From Lantana camara (taxonomy: Eukaryota; Streptophyta; Magnoliopsida; Lamiales; Verbenaceae), in contig CM074857.1 of the NCBI GenBank assembly GCA_037501455.1, positions 108,657,501 through 108,721,500 of the forward strand: DNA of 64,000 nt, in the 5' to 3' direction. Of the stretch, positions 1-10,414 are shown one piece after another. Every line of letters begins with the position of its first letter. Positions within the stretch are counted from its first letter, which is position 1. A program made the translations under genes and the position numbers. The notes below the pieces were generated by a model. That model did not search any database. It worked only from the letters and a program-made list of their open reading frames with translations, and was not told where the DNA came from.

Positions 1-664
1 TGAAACGACAGACGTGGACGTCTAATCGCCCAAGATATTTGTAAGATAAGAAGACTTCGGATCTCCTGAAGTTGTGAAAAGTAGCAAACGTAAGTTTAAA
101 GGTCAAAATTGGGGAATATGGGGATTGAACCCGTTTTGACATTTCGATGCTCAAGTCAAACTTTCGGTTGATTTTGACGAAAGTGGTGAGTTGGTGAGAG
201 TGCAGTTAATGTTGTAATAATAACGTACTTAAGTAATAAATGAGGGGGTATTTATAATTGGGAATTCTTCTGCATGCGGATACACACATTCAGAGGTGTG
301 AAATAGCAATCATATGACCAAGTATGGCGCAGCATGGTCATGGTACTTCCCGATAAGGCCTCCTGCATCGGCCTCATGAGATGTTGTAGGTTAGGTACAT
401 GATAAGGAGTGCATTTAATGCGCTTGTAGGGAGGTATATATCCGCATTTAGTGAGTCTGTACTTACGTACTCGGCCAAGGCCTTCCTGGGTCGAGGCGTG
501 TCGAACCAAGTAGGATGAGGACTGAGGATACAAGGCATCCCAAACTATTGGTATAAGTGCTGGCTCGAGGGAGGGATGACTTGGGTCGAGCCAATGATGT
601 GGATAGGGATTGTCATCTAGGCTCGCTCTAGAACTTTCACATGATGACACGTGAAACCTTGTCA
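1..664 (-). mobile_element. probable LTR fragment of a retrotransposon, cut by window edge
   Basis: On the minus strand this stretch has a TATA-type box (TATAAATA near 253-262) preceded by a moderately GC-rich block containing a CACGTG core, which is the layout of an LTR U3 promoter. The + strand ends in TTGTCA at 664, compatible with an LTR beginning TGACAA on the minus strand. No partner LTR, primer site or coding region is visible because the element would run off the left edge. A minus-strand open frame at 252-650 is LTR-like sequence and is not called as a gene. Inference only. Confidence 0.3.
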
Positions 665-1044
665 GTCTTTCTAAATTTACCCCTATCGGTATATATCCGT
701 ATTAGTTATATCTATGAATGTAAAATGTAATTATGTTTCTCCGGTGAACACTTTCTTCGTGCTATTAACTAATATGACCCTAGTTTTAATTAATTACAGG
801 GCAAATTAAAATCAATATAGTTCAATTTTTTTTGATGCTATTAAATATTTTTAAGCTAAAAATAATCATAGTTATAAGATGATAAATTGTATTATTTTCG
901 TCAGAAAATTATTAATGACATCGTATTATATAAATTTAGAGGAACAACTCCATAAAGACATCTCCTCGCCCACATAGCTGACTCTATATTGGTGTATTAA
1001 TTTATATTTCATAATTGTCATCACCTTCTTTACATCATCTAAAC

Positions 1045-1080
<36 letters not shown>
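1045..1080. repeat. (TAT)n microsatellite
   Basis: Twelve tandem TAT/ATT units, seen directly. The short sequence TTTACATCATCTAA occurs on both sides of the array, so the repeat sits inside a small duplication. The rest of 665-2130 is AT-rich and shows no gene I can support. Confidence 0.9.
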
Positions 1081-1081
<1 letters not shown>

Positions 1082-2319
1082 GCTTTACATCATCTAATTA
1101 TAATCCTTTGAATCCACATTAAAAACCTAAATAATTATAATTGATCCATAATCTTTCTTAAAAGTCCAAAAAAGTAAGTATATGAGAAATAACCTCATAA
1201 TCAAAAAGTGATAAATTTGACGGGTTTTTTTTTCAAACTCTTTGCTTTTGAATAAATTGAAGTAAAAACTTGAAGTTGCGAAAATAAAGTTAAAAATCAA
1301 ATAAATAAATAATTGAAAAAAAAAAGTTAAAAATAACTTCCATTCATTTACGAAAATAGAATAAAATCTAAGGTTAATAGCCAAAGAGTGTCCTAATCTA
1401 CTTCTAGATTCTTTGTTATTTTCACTTAATATAAACCATTTTAGTTTTTCAAATAATCCTAAAGTACTCAAAATGAACTATAAAATTTTTTGAAAAAATC
1501 TGAAATTTTATAACACTCTCTTCCTGTTCCTAAAAGAGTTACGTTGGTATATGTATATATATATACTTTGTTGGTTCTTTTAGAAACAGTTAAGAGGATC
1601 ATAGGGAGTTTATTGAGTCCCCTATTATAACGGAGCTCAAAGAGATACAAAGTATCAATCGAAATTTCAACCAACAAGTACATATAAAAATGTTCGGCAA
1701 AGTAATGAGACATGAACAATATTGGTCTTGACCCAACTTAAATATTGTAGGAATTAAAAGTCTCATTCGAGGACTTGCCCGAACTGATCACAATTACAAT
1801 AACCAACCAGCTGAGATTTAAATTACGATAATCAAATCAACCATTACATACATGTCGTTTATGGAATTTAATTATAAAAGTGGGATTAATTATTGCAATT
1901 AACAAATTAAAGGATTAGTTCACCGAAATATAATTTGGTTCATTGACTAGCAAAGGGCAAAAGGTCCATTATTAAGAAGATTAATTAACTAACGCTGAGG
2001 TGGAACAAAGTTGTGATCATTTCTGTCACACATGAAAAATCAAATGAAAAGTAGACATGATTTATGAAAAGAAAGATGATATATCTCTTCCATTTAAAAA
2101 GAAAATTTATTTATATAAGTAAATACTTTAATTTTTTTTTTTAAAAGCAAGCCCCTCAACGAAAATTTTTATTGCAAATAAAAAAAAACAATATGAAGAA
2201 TACAAGAACAAATAACAGAAAATTAACGTAGAACGAAACCACAATTTTAATAAATTTGTGGGCTACCATATTAGCATCACGTCTAGTAAAAGAAAAACGA
2301 ACCTTATTAAATTGGGAGC

Positions 2320-2905
2320 CCCCTCCGTGTATTTGGGTTTTTTTACATATGTCACCCCTATGTTAGGCTTAATGAACGCGAAAAACCCTGTGATATGAAA
2401 ATTGACATGTAAAACCCTGTGTTTTCAAAATATTTGCATAATAAATCCTGAAATTTTTTAGTGTTCAACACGCACTTTTAGCGCGACTAGAATAATAATT
2501 TTCTCTATTTATTGGATGCGAGATGACTAATTTACCCTTTTATATTGTGACATACAGCTCATATCTCTCTGAATTATTCAATATTTTTTTATATTTACCA
2601 AGACCCCCGTATAAAATAAAAATTAAATGAAGAACGCTATAAATAGATATAAAAAAATAGAAAATATCACCAATAAATAGATAATAGACATTGAAAAATG
2701 AAACTCGAATTTTCCGTTTAATTTGTGAGGGTAAAATAGAGATATTATATTTAAATTATAATGATATCATCTGAAGGGGGCTAGTGTGCAAATATATTTA
2801 AAACATAGAGTTTTTTATGTTAATTTTTATAACATAGAGTTTTTTTTGTTCATTTCATCTAACATAGGGGTTATGGTGTAAATAACTCCCGTATATTTTG
2901 CCACA
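2320..2905. mobile_element. fold-back / long-TIR DNA element inserted in the LINE remnant
   Basis: The first ~110 bases and the reverse complement of the last ~110 bases align along their length. Both contain the series ...CCCCTATGTTAG, ...GAAAAACCCTGTG or AAAACTCTATG, then AAAATATTTGC. This is long imperfect terminal inverted repeats around a short AT-rich centre without an open frame, as in MULE-type MITEs. The exact ends and target duplication were not resolved by eye. The insertion splits LINE sequence that is continuous in the related copy near 33.8 kb. Confidence 0.55.
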
Positions 2906-3227
2906 TTTCTTTACTTTAATAAGATTTGACTCCTTAAAATTGAAGATTGTTCCTTCCAAATTGATTTTAATTTGAATCGGGTGTGGTTTCGCAGCAGCCT
3001 CTTTGTCACATTGAGGACAGTTATCTTGGCCAACAACAGATAAATTGGACAAAAATCTTCTTGCATAAGCCACAATCACATGAGGTGAACGATCTAAATT
3101 CGTACTCTTTTGATTCCTCCCACCCAAAAGTGTCCACAAAATAACAATTAGAACTTCATAAATCTTCAGTTTAACGAGACTCTCCACAAAGTATGAGAAT
3201 TCTCTCTTATCCGCACTCACCAACGGG

Positions 3228-3232
3228 TTCCT
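3228..3232. other. target site duplication of TRIM (left copy)
   Basis: TTCCT, repeated exactly at 3721-3725 on the other side of the element. Confidence 0.85.
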
Positions 3233-3720
3233 TGTAACAGCCCGAAAACTCGTCTGTCGATATTGTCCGTTTTGGTGGGCTAAGCGACACCACCCTCACG
3301 GTTTTGTTTCTCCCGGTGGAATTTAAGCTCGAAGGCACCTACCCAGGAAAAGGCCTCAACAAGGAAGAGGTATCCACCCCCTTATAAGGAAGGCTTCGTT
3401 CTCCTCTTCTTCTGATGTGGGACAAGCACTTTGAGCTTTACAGTCCACCCCCCATAAGGGCCCAGCGTCCTTGCTGGCACACCGGATCGGGTCCCAGCTC
3501 TGATACCATTTGTAATGGCTCGAAAACCCGTCTGTCGATATTGTCCGCTTTGGTGGGCTAAGCGACACCACCCTCACGGTTTTGTTTCTCCCGGTGGAAT
3601 TTAAGTCCGAAGGCGCCCACCCAGGAAAAGGCCTCAACAGGGAAGAGGTATCCACCTCCTTATAAGGAAGGCTTCGTTCTCCTCTTCTTCCGATGTGGGA
3701 CAAGCACTTTGAGCTTTACA
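3233..3720 (-). mobile_element. TRIM (terminal-repeat retrotransposon in miniature), complete
   Basis: Two direct repeats of 210 bp each (3233-3442 and 3511-3720), both starting TGTAA and ending CTTTACA, flank only 68 bp. The internal segment contains GCTCTGATACCA at 3498-3509, the reverse complement of the initiator-Met tRNA primer site, so the element points to the minus strand. The 5-bp flank TTCCT is duplicated exactly at 3228-3232 and 3721-3725. The two LTRs differ at roughly a dozen positions by eye, so the insertion is not recent. No coding capacity; it would need proteins from another LTR element. Confidence 0.9.
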
Positions 3721-3725
3721 TTCCT

Positions 3726-6700
3726 ACCGCCAAGATATATCGCGCCTCCTTCAAACTCCGCTAGGTGAAAATGGGAGACCTTTCCAAAGGTGCATTCAAT
3801 TGAGAAGGTCTTCTGATTCCAACCGGGAAGGTCTTCTAAAAGACGAACAGTAGTCTACAATTGTTTAGTCAATATAGCAAGGAACGAAGGAGGATCCCAA
3901 TGATAATAACTGAGTGGATGGTTTGTTTATGAAATTAGGGTTTGACGGCGATTTTCATATAAGAGAGAAAAATTATCATACGAGATAAAAAGATTGTTTT
4001 TTTTTTTTTTTTGTTACAAATTAGAAAAAGTAATAAATACTTTAATTTCATTTTCAGTCATAGTAAAATAAATAAAGAAAAAGAAGAAAGAAAGTAATTG
4101 TCGTTATATTTTAAAATTGAGAACAATATATTTTGTTCTCGCATAATTGAAAATTACAGTACTCTCAAAATTACACCAACACCATGATAAGATTAGGACA
4201 ATACAGATTTTTTCTAAAAAAGAAATTATCACATTATTTTATAATTTTTTTTTCCTAAATTCCTCAGCCATTCAACCATAACCTATATCGATGATGTCAT
4301 ACACTCGGCATATCCGACGTCAGCACGGGCTCATGTCATATATTATGTGCTAAGAACATTCGTGCATGAAAATCAAACAATTTGAAGTCACCAATATCAA
4401 TGCTAAAATCCAAATTAAAGTAACTAATTCATGATTAAAAAGGGATTTGAGCCTAATAATATCCACAAAAGTAATTGTGATACTACTCTTGGCGTGATTA
4501 TTATTCAAAATATGGATAAATTTAGTTGATAAATATATTATTTTTCAGAGAAAATTGCATTTTTTTGTCCCATTAGATTTACACCGTTACAATATTAGTC
4601 TCATTCATTTCACAAGTTTAAAAATTATTTCATACTTTAAAAAAATGTTACAATAATAGTTTCATACGTTGCAATAATAGTCTCACCTTTAACTGAGTAA
4701 CGAAAAAAGTATATGAAGATCATGTGCAATATAAAAATTCATTTAAAATATTTTTGTAAATATTTTTATAAAAATATTTCTTATTTTGCTCATTTTATTT
4801 TAATTTCTTTATGTTTTAACATCAATAACGTATTAACTCTCACTCAAAAAAAAAAATCAATTAACATATTAACAACTATATATCTTATTTTGCTAATTTT
4901 GCAAGTTAGATATCTTATCCATATATATAATGTGAAAACTGAAAAGCATCAAAAATCTTGTTTTTCATATATTATACAATTACATTTGTATTCAATTCTA
5001 TAATTATTTAACTAATTTTCTTTATAGCATCACCACTCCATAAAATTCTAAATTTATCGCGGACTATAATCATTATCTTAAAATATATATCTTACATAAT
5101 AAAATATAAAACAAAATTGCCATGAGCCAACTTTTAAGTTTGTAATATATGTTTGAGTCGGTTCAAATTATTAAAGTATAATTTTTTTTTGATCAATAAT
5201 AATTGCATACCTAGGAACATAAACATAAAACTTTTAATTAAAGTAAGGTATAGTACCAAACTGTTAAATTTAACTATCAATATTTCTAAAATTGGACCGG
5301 ACCGGTAAGGCGAACCGATGACCGACGTAAGGTCCATTCCAAACGACCCCCTAGAACCAACTATGTTCGGACCGTTTTAACTCGAAAAAATCAATCGATT
5401 AACCGACAATTCTAACTTAAAAATTGAATCGTACAATGACGTCCAATAATTCTATCGATTTAATTTTCGATCCGATTTTGAAAATACGGTTAACTACCCC
5501 GCTGGATAGCGTTTTTTAATCTCTCTCCATATTTAATTCAATTTTGAAGTTTATCACCATTTCTCAACGAGTTCATGACATGTTTGGTTGTTTAGAAATT
5601 GAATAATATAGCATAGATAGGGCATCACATGGCATGCATGGGTATGGGCCATTCTCTTTTTAAGAATCCGGCAACATCTCGTGCGCATGTGAACTCTTCG
5701 CCACCATAAAAGAAGTATCCCTTTCCGCCGCTCATTCCCACCTCCGCCACCGCCGCCGCGGTGCTTCGCTACCTTATAATTCCGATGTGGACCAAACAAA
5801 TTAAAGTGTAAGAATTAATTGAGTAGTCATGGGGAAAGCTTGGCCATTCGATGAGGGTGGTCCTAATCTTTAATTTTAGGATTAATTGCAATTTAATCTA
5901 CTACCTAGAAGTAGGGGTATACGCGGTTGGGTCTGGGTGGGTTTATACATAAAATATCACCCAACCCAAAGTATGCGGGTTTGAAAAAATATAAACCGTA
6001 AATGCATAATTATTTTTTCAAAGTAGACGGTTTGGGTTAAACGGGTGCGGTTATATAGCAGGCGAATTTGTATATCAGATATATGTATAATTTGTATAAT
6101 ATAATTCAATTGTCGAACATAAAATTATCTGTGCAACACGAAATTCTTTATGCTTATTTTGAATAATACAACGAGGTTAGGTGCATATTGCTCGATATTT
6201 TACTTTATATATTTTTTTGAATAGAAATTTTGAACTGAGAGATTTTTTCTCTATTTGTCTTAACTGGACTTGCTTGGTATTTAATTACGGGCCGAATTAC
6301 ATGTAATATCTACGGCATACATAAAAATAATTACAAATTAATTCCTCAATGTTATTTTTCAACGCTTTTATATTTTTTTATAATAATTATAACAACAGAA
6401 ATTATAATACTAAAATAAAACTCCTAAATGGAAATATGATAATCTTTTTGACAATTAAAATTGCTGGAATGCAACAAATCTAGAGGGTGATTGGCCGATT
6501 GCGTGCCTAAATTTGGCGCAAAAACTTTTTCCCATCCCCAACAATTAATACTTCTACAGTAATTACCACATGCTCAATAAGTATACAAATAAAAAATATA
6601 ATTATTTAAATATTAATATATATTTTTAATTAATTTTAATATAATTATTAAATTATGATTAATAGAAATATAAATGGATGTCGTATTAATTATGAACATT

Positions 6701-7170
6701 TGAAAATATGAAGGCGAAAAAATAAAAATTATATAAAAAATTAAAATTAAAATTAAAATGTGGGAAGAGAAAATAAAAGTTAAGAGGTTATTTTGGAGTG
6801 ATAAAATAAATAAATAATACAAAAGAAAAAAATAATAAAAAATATATAAATAAATTAAACAAAACATTAAAAGATCAAAGTTAATATCTCTCACAAAATA
6901 TAATAATATAAATAACATAATTACATCACTTTGATAAATAATTTTATAATCCTTTCATTTATTTTCAAAGAGGTGTATCTAATTCGAAAAGTGACTAGCA
7001 GATTAATTTCAATCATTTCTAAAAAATTAATCTAAAGTTTTAAGCATTTCAAAAATATACAAAAGTTTTGGGATTCTACATGAAAAGTTAAATCAAAATG
7101 CCTAAAAATTATATCCCACTCTAAGTTGAAGTTAAGAAAATCAAATTAATTTTACAAATAAACTCAATCG
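3726..7170. other. AT-rich intergenic stretch, no supported gene
   Basis: Over 3 kb of AT-rich sequence. It holds oligo-T runs (about 3994-4011), possible decayed MITE arms (4540-4700), and two short hAT-like stretches: GGTT/CGGACCG-rich sequence at 5275-5500, and TAGGGGTATACGCGGTTGGGT at 5912-5932, which resembles a hAT terminus without a recognisable partner. A small GC-rich patch with GGCGGCGG-type repeats lies at 5700-5765. Open frames here are short, low in complexity and without recognisable domains, so none is called. Confidence 0.6.
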
Positions 7171-7179
7171 TTGGTTCTC

Positions 7180-7700
7180 AATTCATCATCTTTCTTAGTC
7201 TGTACAAATATCATTAGATTCCATATACATTAGGGGAAATTACATACAGGCCCCCTGAGATTTGCCATAATTACAATTTAATCACTGCTTTTTCATTTAT
7301 TACAAAAAAACCCCTAAAAACACTGTTTTAGTTGAAGTCCCTGGCTGAATAGTGGAAAATTTAGGCATACACTTTTTCGTGTTTTTCAAAAAAGTCCCTG
7401 GGAATAGTGTTCATAGGGGTGTTTTTGTAATAAACGAAAAAACATGGACTAAATTATAATTATGGCAAACCTCAGGGGGCCTGGATGTAATTTCCCCTAT
7501 ACATTATAAATAAAGAACTGATACAATCTCCAATCAACTTATGCATAACGGATCGTGCTCCGTTGCAAAAGCACCAACTCATCCTCTTCCTCGTACCGTA
7601 CAAATATTATTAGATTCTACACACAAGATAAACAAAGAACTGACATAACATTTAATCGATTCACACATAATGTGTCGTGTACTCCGTTATAAAAAGCATC
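7180..7700. repeat. diverged tandem duplication (about 110-bp unit) carrying a MITE
   Basis: The series GTACAAATAT-ATTAGATTC ... AAAGAACTGA ... AATC ... CTCCGTT ... AAAAGCA occurs twice, at about 7184-7570 (which includes the MITE at 7233-7497) and at about 7570-7700. Allowing for the MITE, the spacing is about 112 bp. The copies are clearly diverged. The MITE sits in only one copy, so it arrived after the duplication. Confidence 0.55.
7233..7497. mobile_element. MITE with long inverted repeats and 9-bp duplication (MULE type)
   Basis: The element begins GGGGAAATTACAT and ends ATGTAATTTCCCC. The arms remain complementary for about 90 bp (for example GGCCCCCTGAG against CTCAGGGGGCC). The flank TATACATTA is present exactly on both sides (7224-7232 and 7498-7506). 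A 9-bp duplication is the Mutator signature. The element is 265 bp with no coding capacity, so it must be mobilised by a transposase supplied elsewhere. Confidence 0.9.
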
Positions 7701-7871
7701 ATCAGGACGATGAATAGAACAAATCCTGCAAATAATTTCAAATCTTTGGAGCATATTTCGAGAAACACAAAAACAAGAAATCGTACGAATTTATATGATT
7801 TCCAAACTTATTCTGAGAATTGGCCTCCTCCTTCATCACCCCCACTAAGCACTTTCAACTTCACACAGTGA

Positions 7872-9499
7872 CAGTTGCAACAGGTGAAGAATGAGGCGAG
7901 ATGGAATTATTTGTTTAATAATTGATTGGGAAAAAGGAAAAGAAAAAGAAAAAGGAAAAAGTAATTAAGATGCCCCACAACAACTCTGAACAGACAACAT
8001 CAGACTGTACGGAAATGGGTCATCATCTGTTCAGGTGGAGAATCTAACCCACCTCATAATTATTAATTATTATCTATATTTTCCTCTTTCAGATTCCATT
8101 CTTTTTCTTTTTACCTTTAAATTATTTTTTAATTCCTTACAAGGGGGCCCGAGCTGCAGACTGCAGTAGTTATTAGTTATGATAAATTCGTAATCTTTAT
8201 AATGGCAGCTTAAATTAATTTTCTTTGGAAGAATTAAATTATCTTAATTTTACGGATTGTGAAATTGCATGTTTCATCTCATTCTCTCCCATGCGTGCAC
8301 TCATAAAATTATGAATTTTATACTATATTTGACGTTTTTTATATAAAAAATTCAAAAAAAAAAAAAGTATTGTCGTATTTATATTGTTTTGTGTTTGCAT
8401 TATTATATGTCTAGTATCCATATATTATAGATGTTGTATTAACTATTAAAATATTAGAGTCATTTCTTTTTTTTTGTTTTTTTTGAGTCATTTCGTTTAC
8501 TAATAATGATTTCAATCTTTCATTAGAACTACTCAAATTTCATGGAATCAATTTTGCGAGGAGAATATCTACAACTTCTGTAGCTATAATTTCCTACTGA
8601 ATGGATCTTCAATCTTCATCAAATATTCCTAACTTTTACTGTTATAATTTACTGCAACTTTTGGCTTTCATATTAACTATATTAAAATCGTAAGAAAAAG
8701 TGATTTTGTTCTTTATTATGATTGTTTTTTAATTTTTTATTCAAATTTTCAGATGTTTTATATTGTCACCTATCCTTTGTAAAAATTTTGAGGTTGTCAT
8801 CTCGTTCATGTAGATGTTATAACTTATAATATATATTTAATTTCCAACGAAAAATTAATAATTTCCAACAGAAAATGAGCCACATATTTATACCTAAATG
8901 ACAGAGATAATAATTTAAATTTTTTTCCAAAGTACAAATGACAATTTAAAATTTTTGAATGTTCAAATAAAAAGTTATCATAGTAGGGGGTAACTTGTTT
9001 TTTTCTCTTAAAATTTTGGAAAAATATAAACTTTTGTTTTACAATTTCAGTTTTACTTTTGTGACTTCCTCAAATAAGATAGTTTTTAACAAATACCCTT
9101 ACATTTGTCTTTCGGTTTTTATATTTTTATTATTGGGAATAATGAATTTATTTAATATAACCTTTCAAAAAAAATTGAAAGAATTTATTTAATATTATAA
9201 TGGAAGCAGGCACTGGCGTATCTGTGTGCCTGCAGGCTGCAACACATTCCTGAAACAGAGGGAGGTTGATCACAAGCAAAGCCAAGTGACTGGTCCGCGC
9301 TCTAGGCTCCACCCTCAAGACCTTGAACAACTCCCGAACTACAAAAGAAAAACATATATTTATTTTTTGATAAAAATATATTTATTTTTGTTGGTCGCAT
9401 AAAAGAAATTAAATAAGTAATATGAGTTCTAAGCAATGTTTTTAAAAATGGACTGAATATCGAATCGGCAGTCTTATCTATACCTAATTCAACTTTTAA
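7872..9499. other. AT-rich intergenic stretch, no supported gene
   Basis: No recognisable gene. A slightly GC-richer patch at 9195-9330 has an open frame on the minus strand but no motif I recognise; it could be a decayed transposon fragment. Confidence 0.6.
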
Positions 9500-9504
9500 T
9501 ATAC

Positions 9505-10336
9505 TGATGGGTTCAAAATAAGTTTGACCCATGTTTCGGCACGTGGCGCCACTAGCAACTGACACGTGGCCTCTTAATCTCCAAAACAGATCCCCTCCGA
9601 GCATAATCCAACCTCGGATGCTAAGACCCCTGAGTGACACGTGTCGTCGTTGTCGACACGTGGCTGTCATAACCGCTCACCAACGAGCGCTCCTTAAACT
9701 ACAACGCAATACCCAAGTTCACCAAAAGAGTCATCCTCGAGCGCTCATTCCCCTCGGATGGACTTCCGCATGTAAGCAAACCAAGGGACCAAGCTCCCCC
9801 TCATCTCACGTCCGGATCCACCCTCGAATCCGCTAGCCCATCAGGCTCATGATTGACACAAGCGCGCTCATGGCCCTCGTTACCAACCCCAAAACGGCTC
9901 TCTGACACCCCTTACATGTCCGCGCACCTACCACTGTTACCCGCACAACTTTTGCACCAGCTTTTGCAGGAGATTCCTCTTAGGTTTCTCCTCATTGTAC
10001 CACGTGTAAGGGCGACATTAGGGCAGGACCACAAAGGGGCCAATTACCAAAAGGTCCCTCACCCTCAACTATAAATACTGGACTTCATCTCCATCTCTGT
10101 AAGCAATCTCCATTACTACAACTTTGCAATTTCTTTGCTTTCTCTTTCAGATCATCATCTGACTTGAGCGTCGGAGAGCCAAACTGGGAATCACCCCCAG
10201 TTTGGCCTTCTGACTTTGTTTTGGTGTTTGTCCTAGCAGGTAGAACCCCATCTTTTCCGGTGATCATCAACTGGTTTCCTCACCTCAACAAATTCTAAAG
10301 TGATCGGAATCTGATCCTCTAAATTCAGACCCATCA
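9505..10336 (+). repeat. 5' LTR of the Tat/gypsy element
   Basis: 832 bp, TGATGGGT...ACCCATCA. A TATA box (CTATAAATAC) at 10069-10078 marks the likely promoter, so transcripts should begin near 10,100. Upstream in U3 are several ACGTG cores (CACGTGGC, ACACGTGTC, CCACGTGTA). It aligns along its length with 32235-33086. Confidence 0.93.
10069..10078 (+). promoter_or_regulatory. TATA box of the gypsy 5' LTR
   Basis: CTATAAATAC, preserved identically in the 3' LTR at 32809-32818. It lies about 260 bp before the LTR end, the expected position for the U3/R boundary. Confidence 0.7.
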
Positions 10337-10340
10337 TTTT

Positions 10341-10357
10341 TGGCGCCGTTTGTGGGA
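10341..10357 (+). other. primer binding site of the gypsy element
   Basis: TGGCGCCGTTTGTGGGA starts four bases after the LTR end. TGGCGCC- starts of this kind are usual in Tat-lineage elements; I believe the primer is an Arg-type tRNA but cannot confirm the tRNA from this window. Confidence 0.75.
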
Positions 10358-10414
10358 AACCTCTTCCAACCCTTTCTTCTTTTTGCTAGTTGAAGAACAA
10401 ACATCGCTGACATC

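Larger units (their letters stand above)
2132..3232 (-). pseudogene. LINE (non-LTR retrotransposon) 3' end, RNase H remnant
   Basis: Read on the minus strand, the sequence ends in an oligo-A run (T-rich on + at 2132-2142) just after a peptide with the FSFTRRDAN and AHKF motifs. These are typical of the C-terminal RNase H-like domain of plant LINEs. The upstream part at 2910-3232 contains a KIN-x-EGTIF stretch, the usual start of that domain. About 590 bp of fold-back sequence (2320-2905) interrupts it, and a TRIM is inserted at 3233. A related copy lies at 33,667-34,086. No intact frame remains; this is a dead 5'-truncated copy. LINE remnants may continue to about 3,900. Confidence 0.6.

Noticed and set aside
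252..650. 132-codon minus-strand open frame near the left edge
   Set aside because: It overlaps sequence with LTR promoter features and has no recognisable domain.
5554..5799. Gly/Arg-rich minus-strand frame
   Set aside because: Produced by a short GGC/GGT-rich repeat patch; low complexity.
6613..6918. Hydrophobic 101-codon minus-strand frame
   Set aside because: Extremely AT-rich sequence gives Ile/Leu/Tyr/Phe codons by composition alone.
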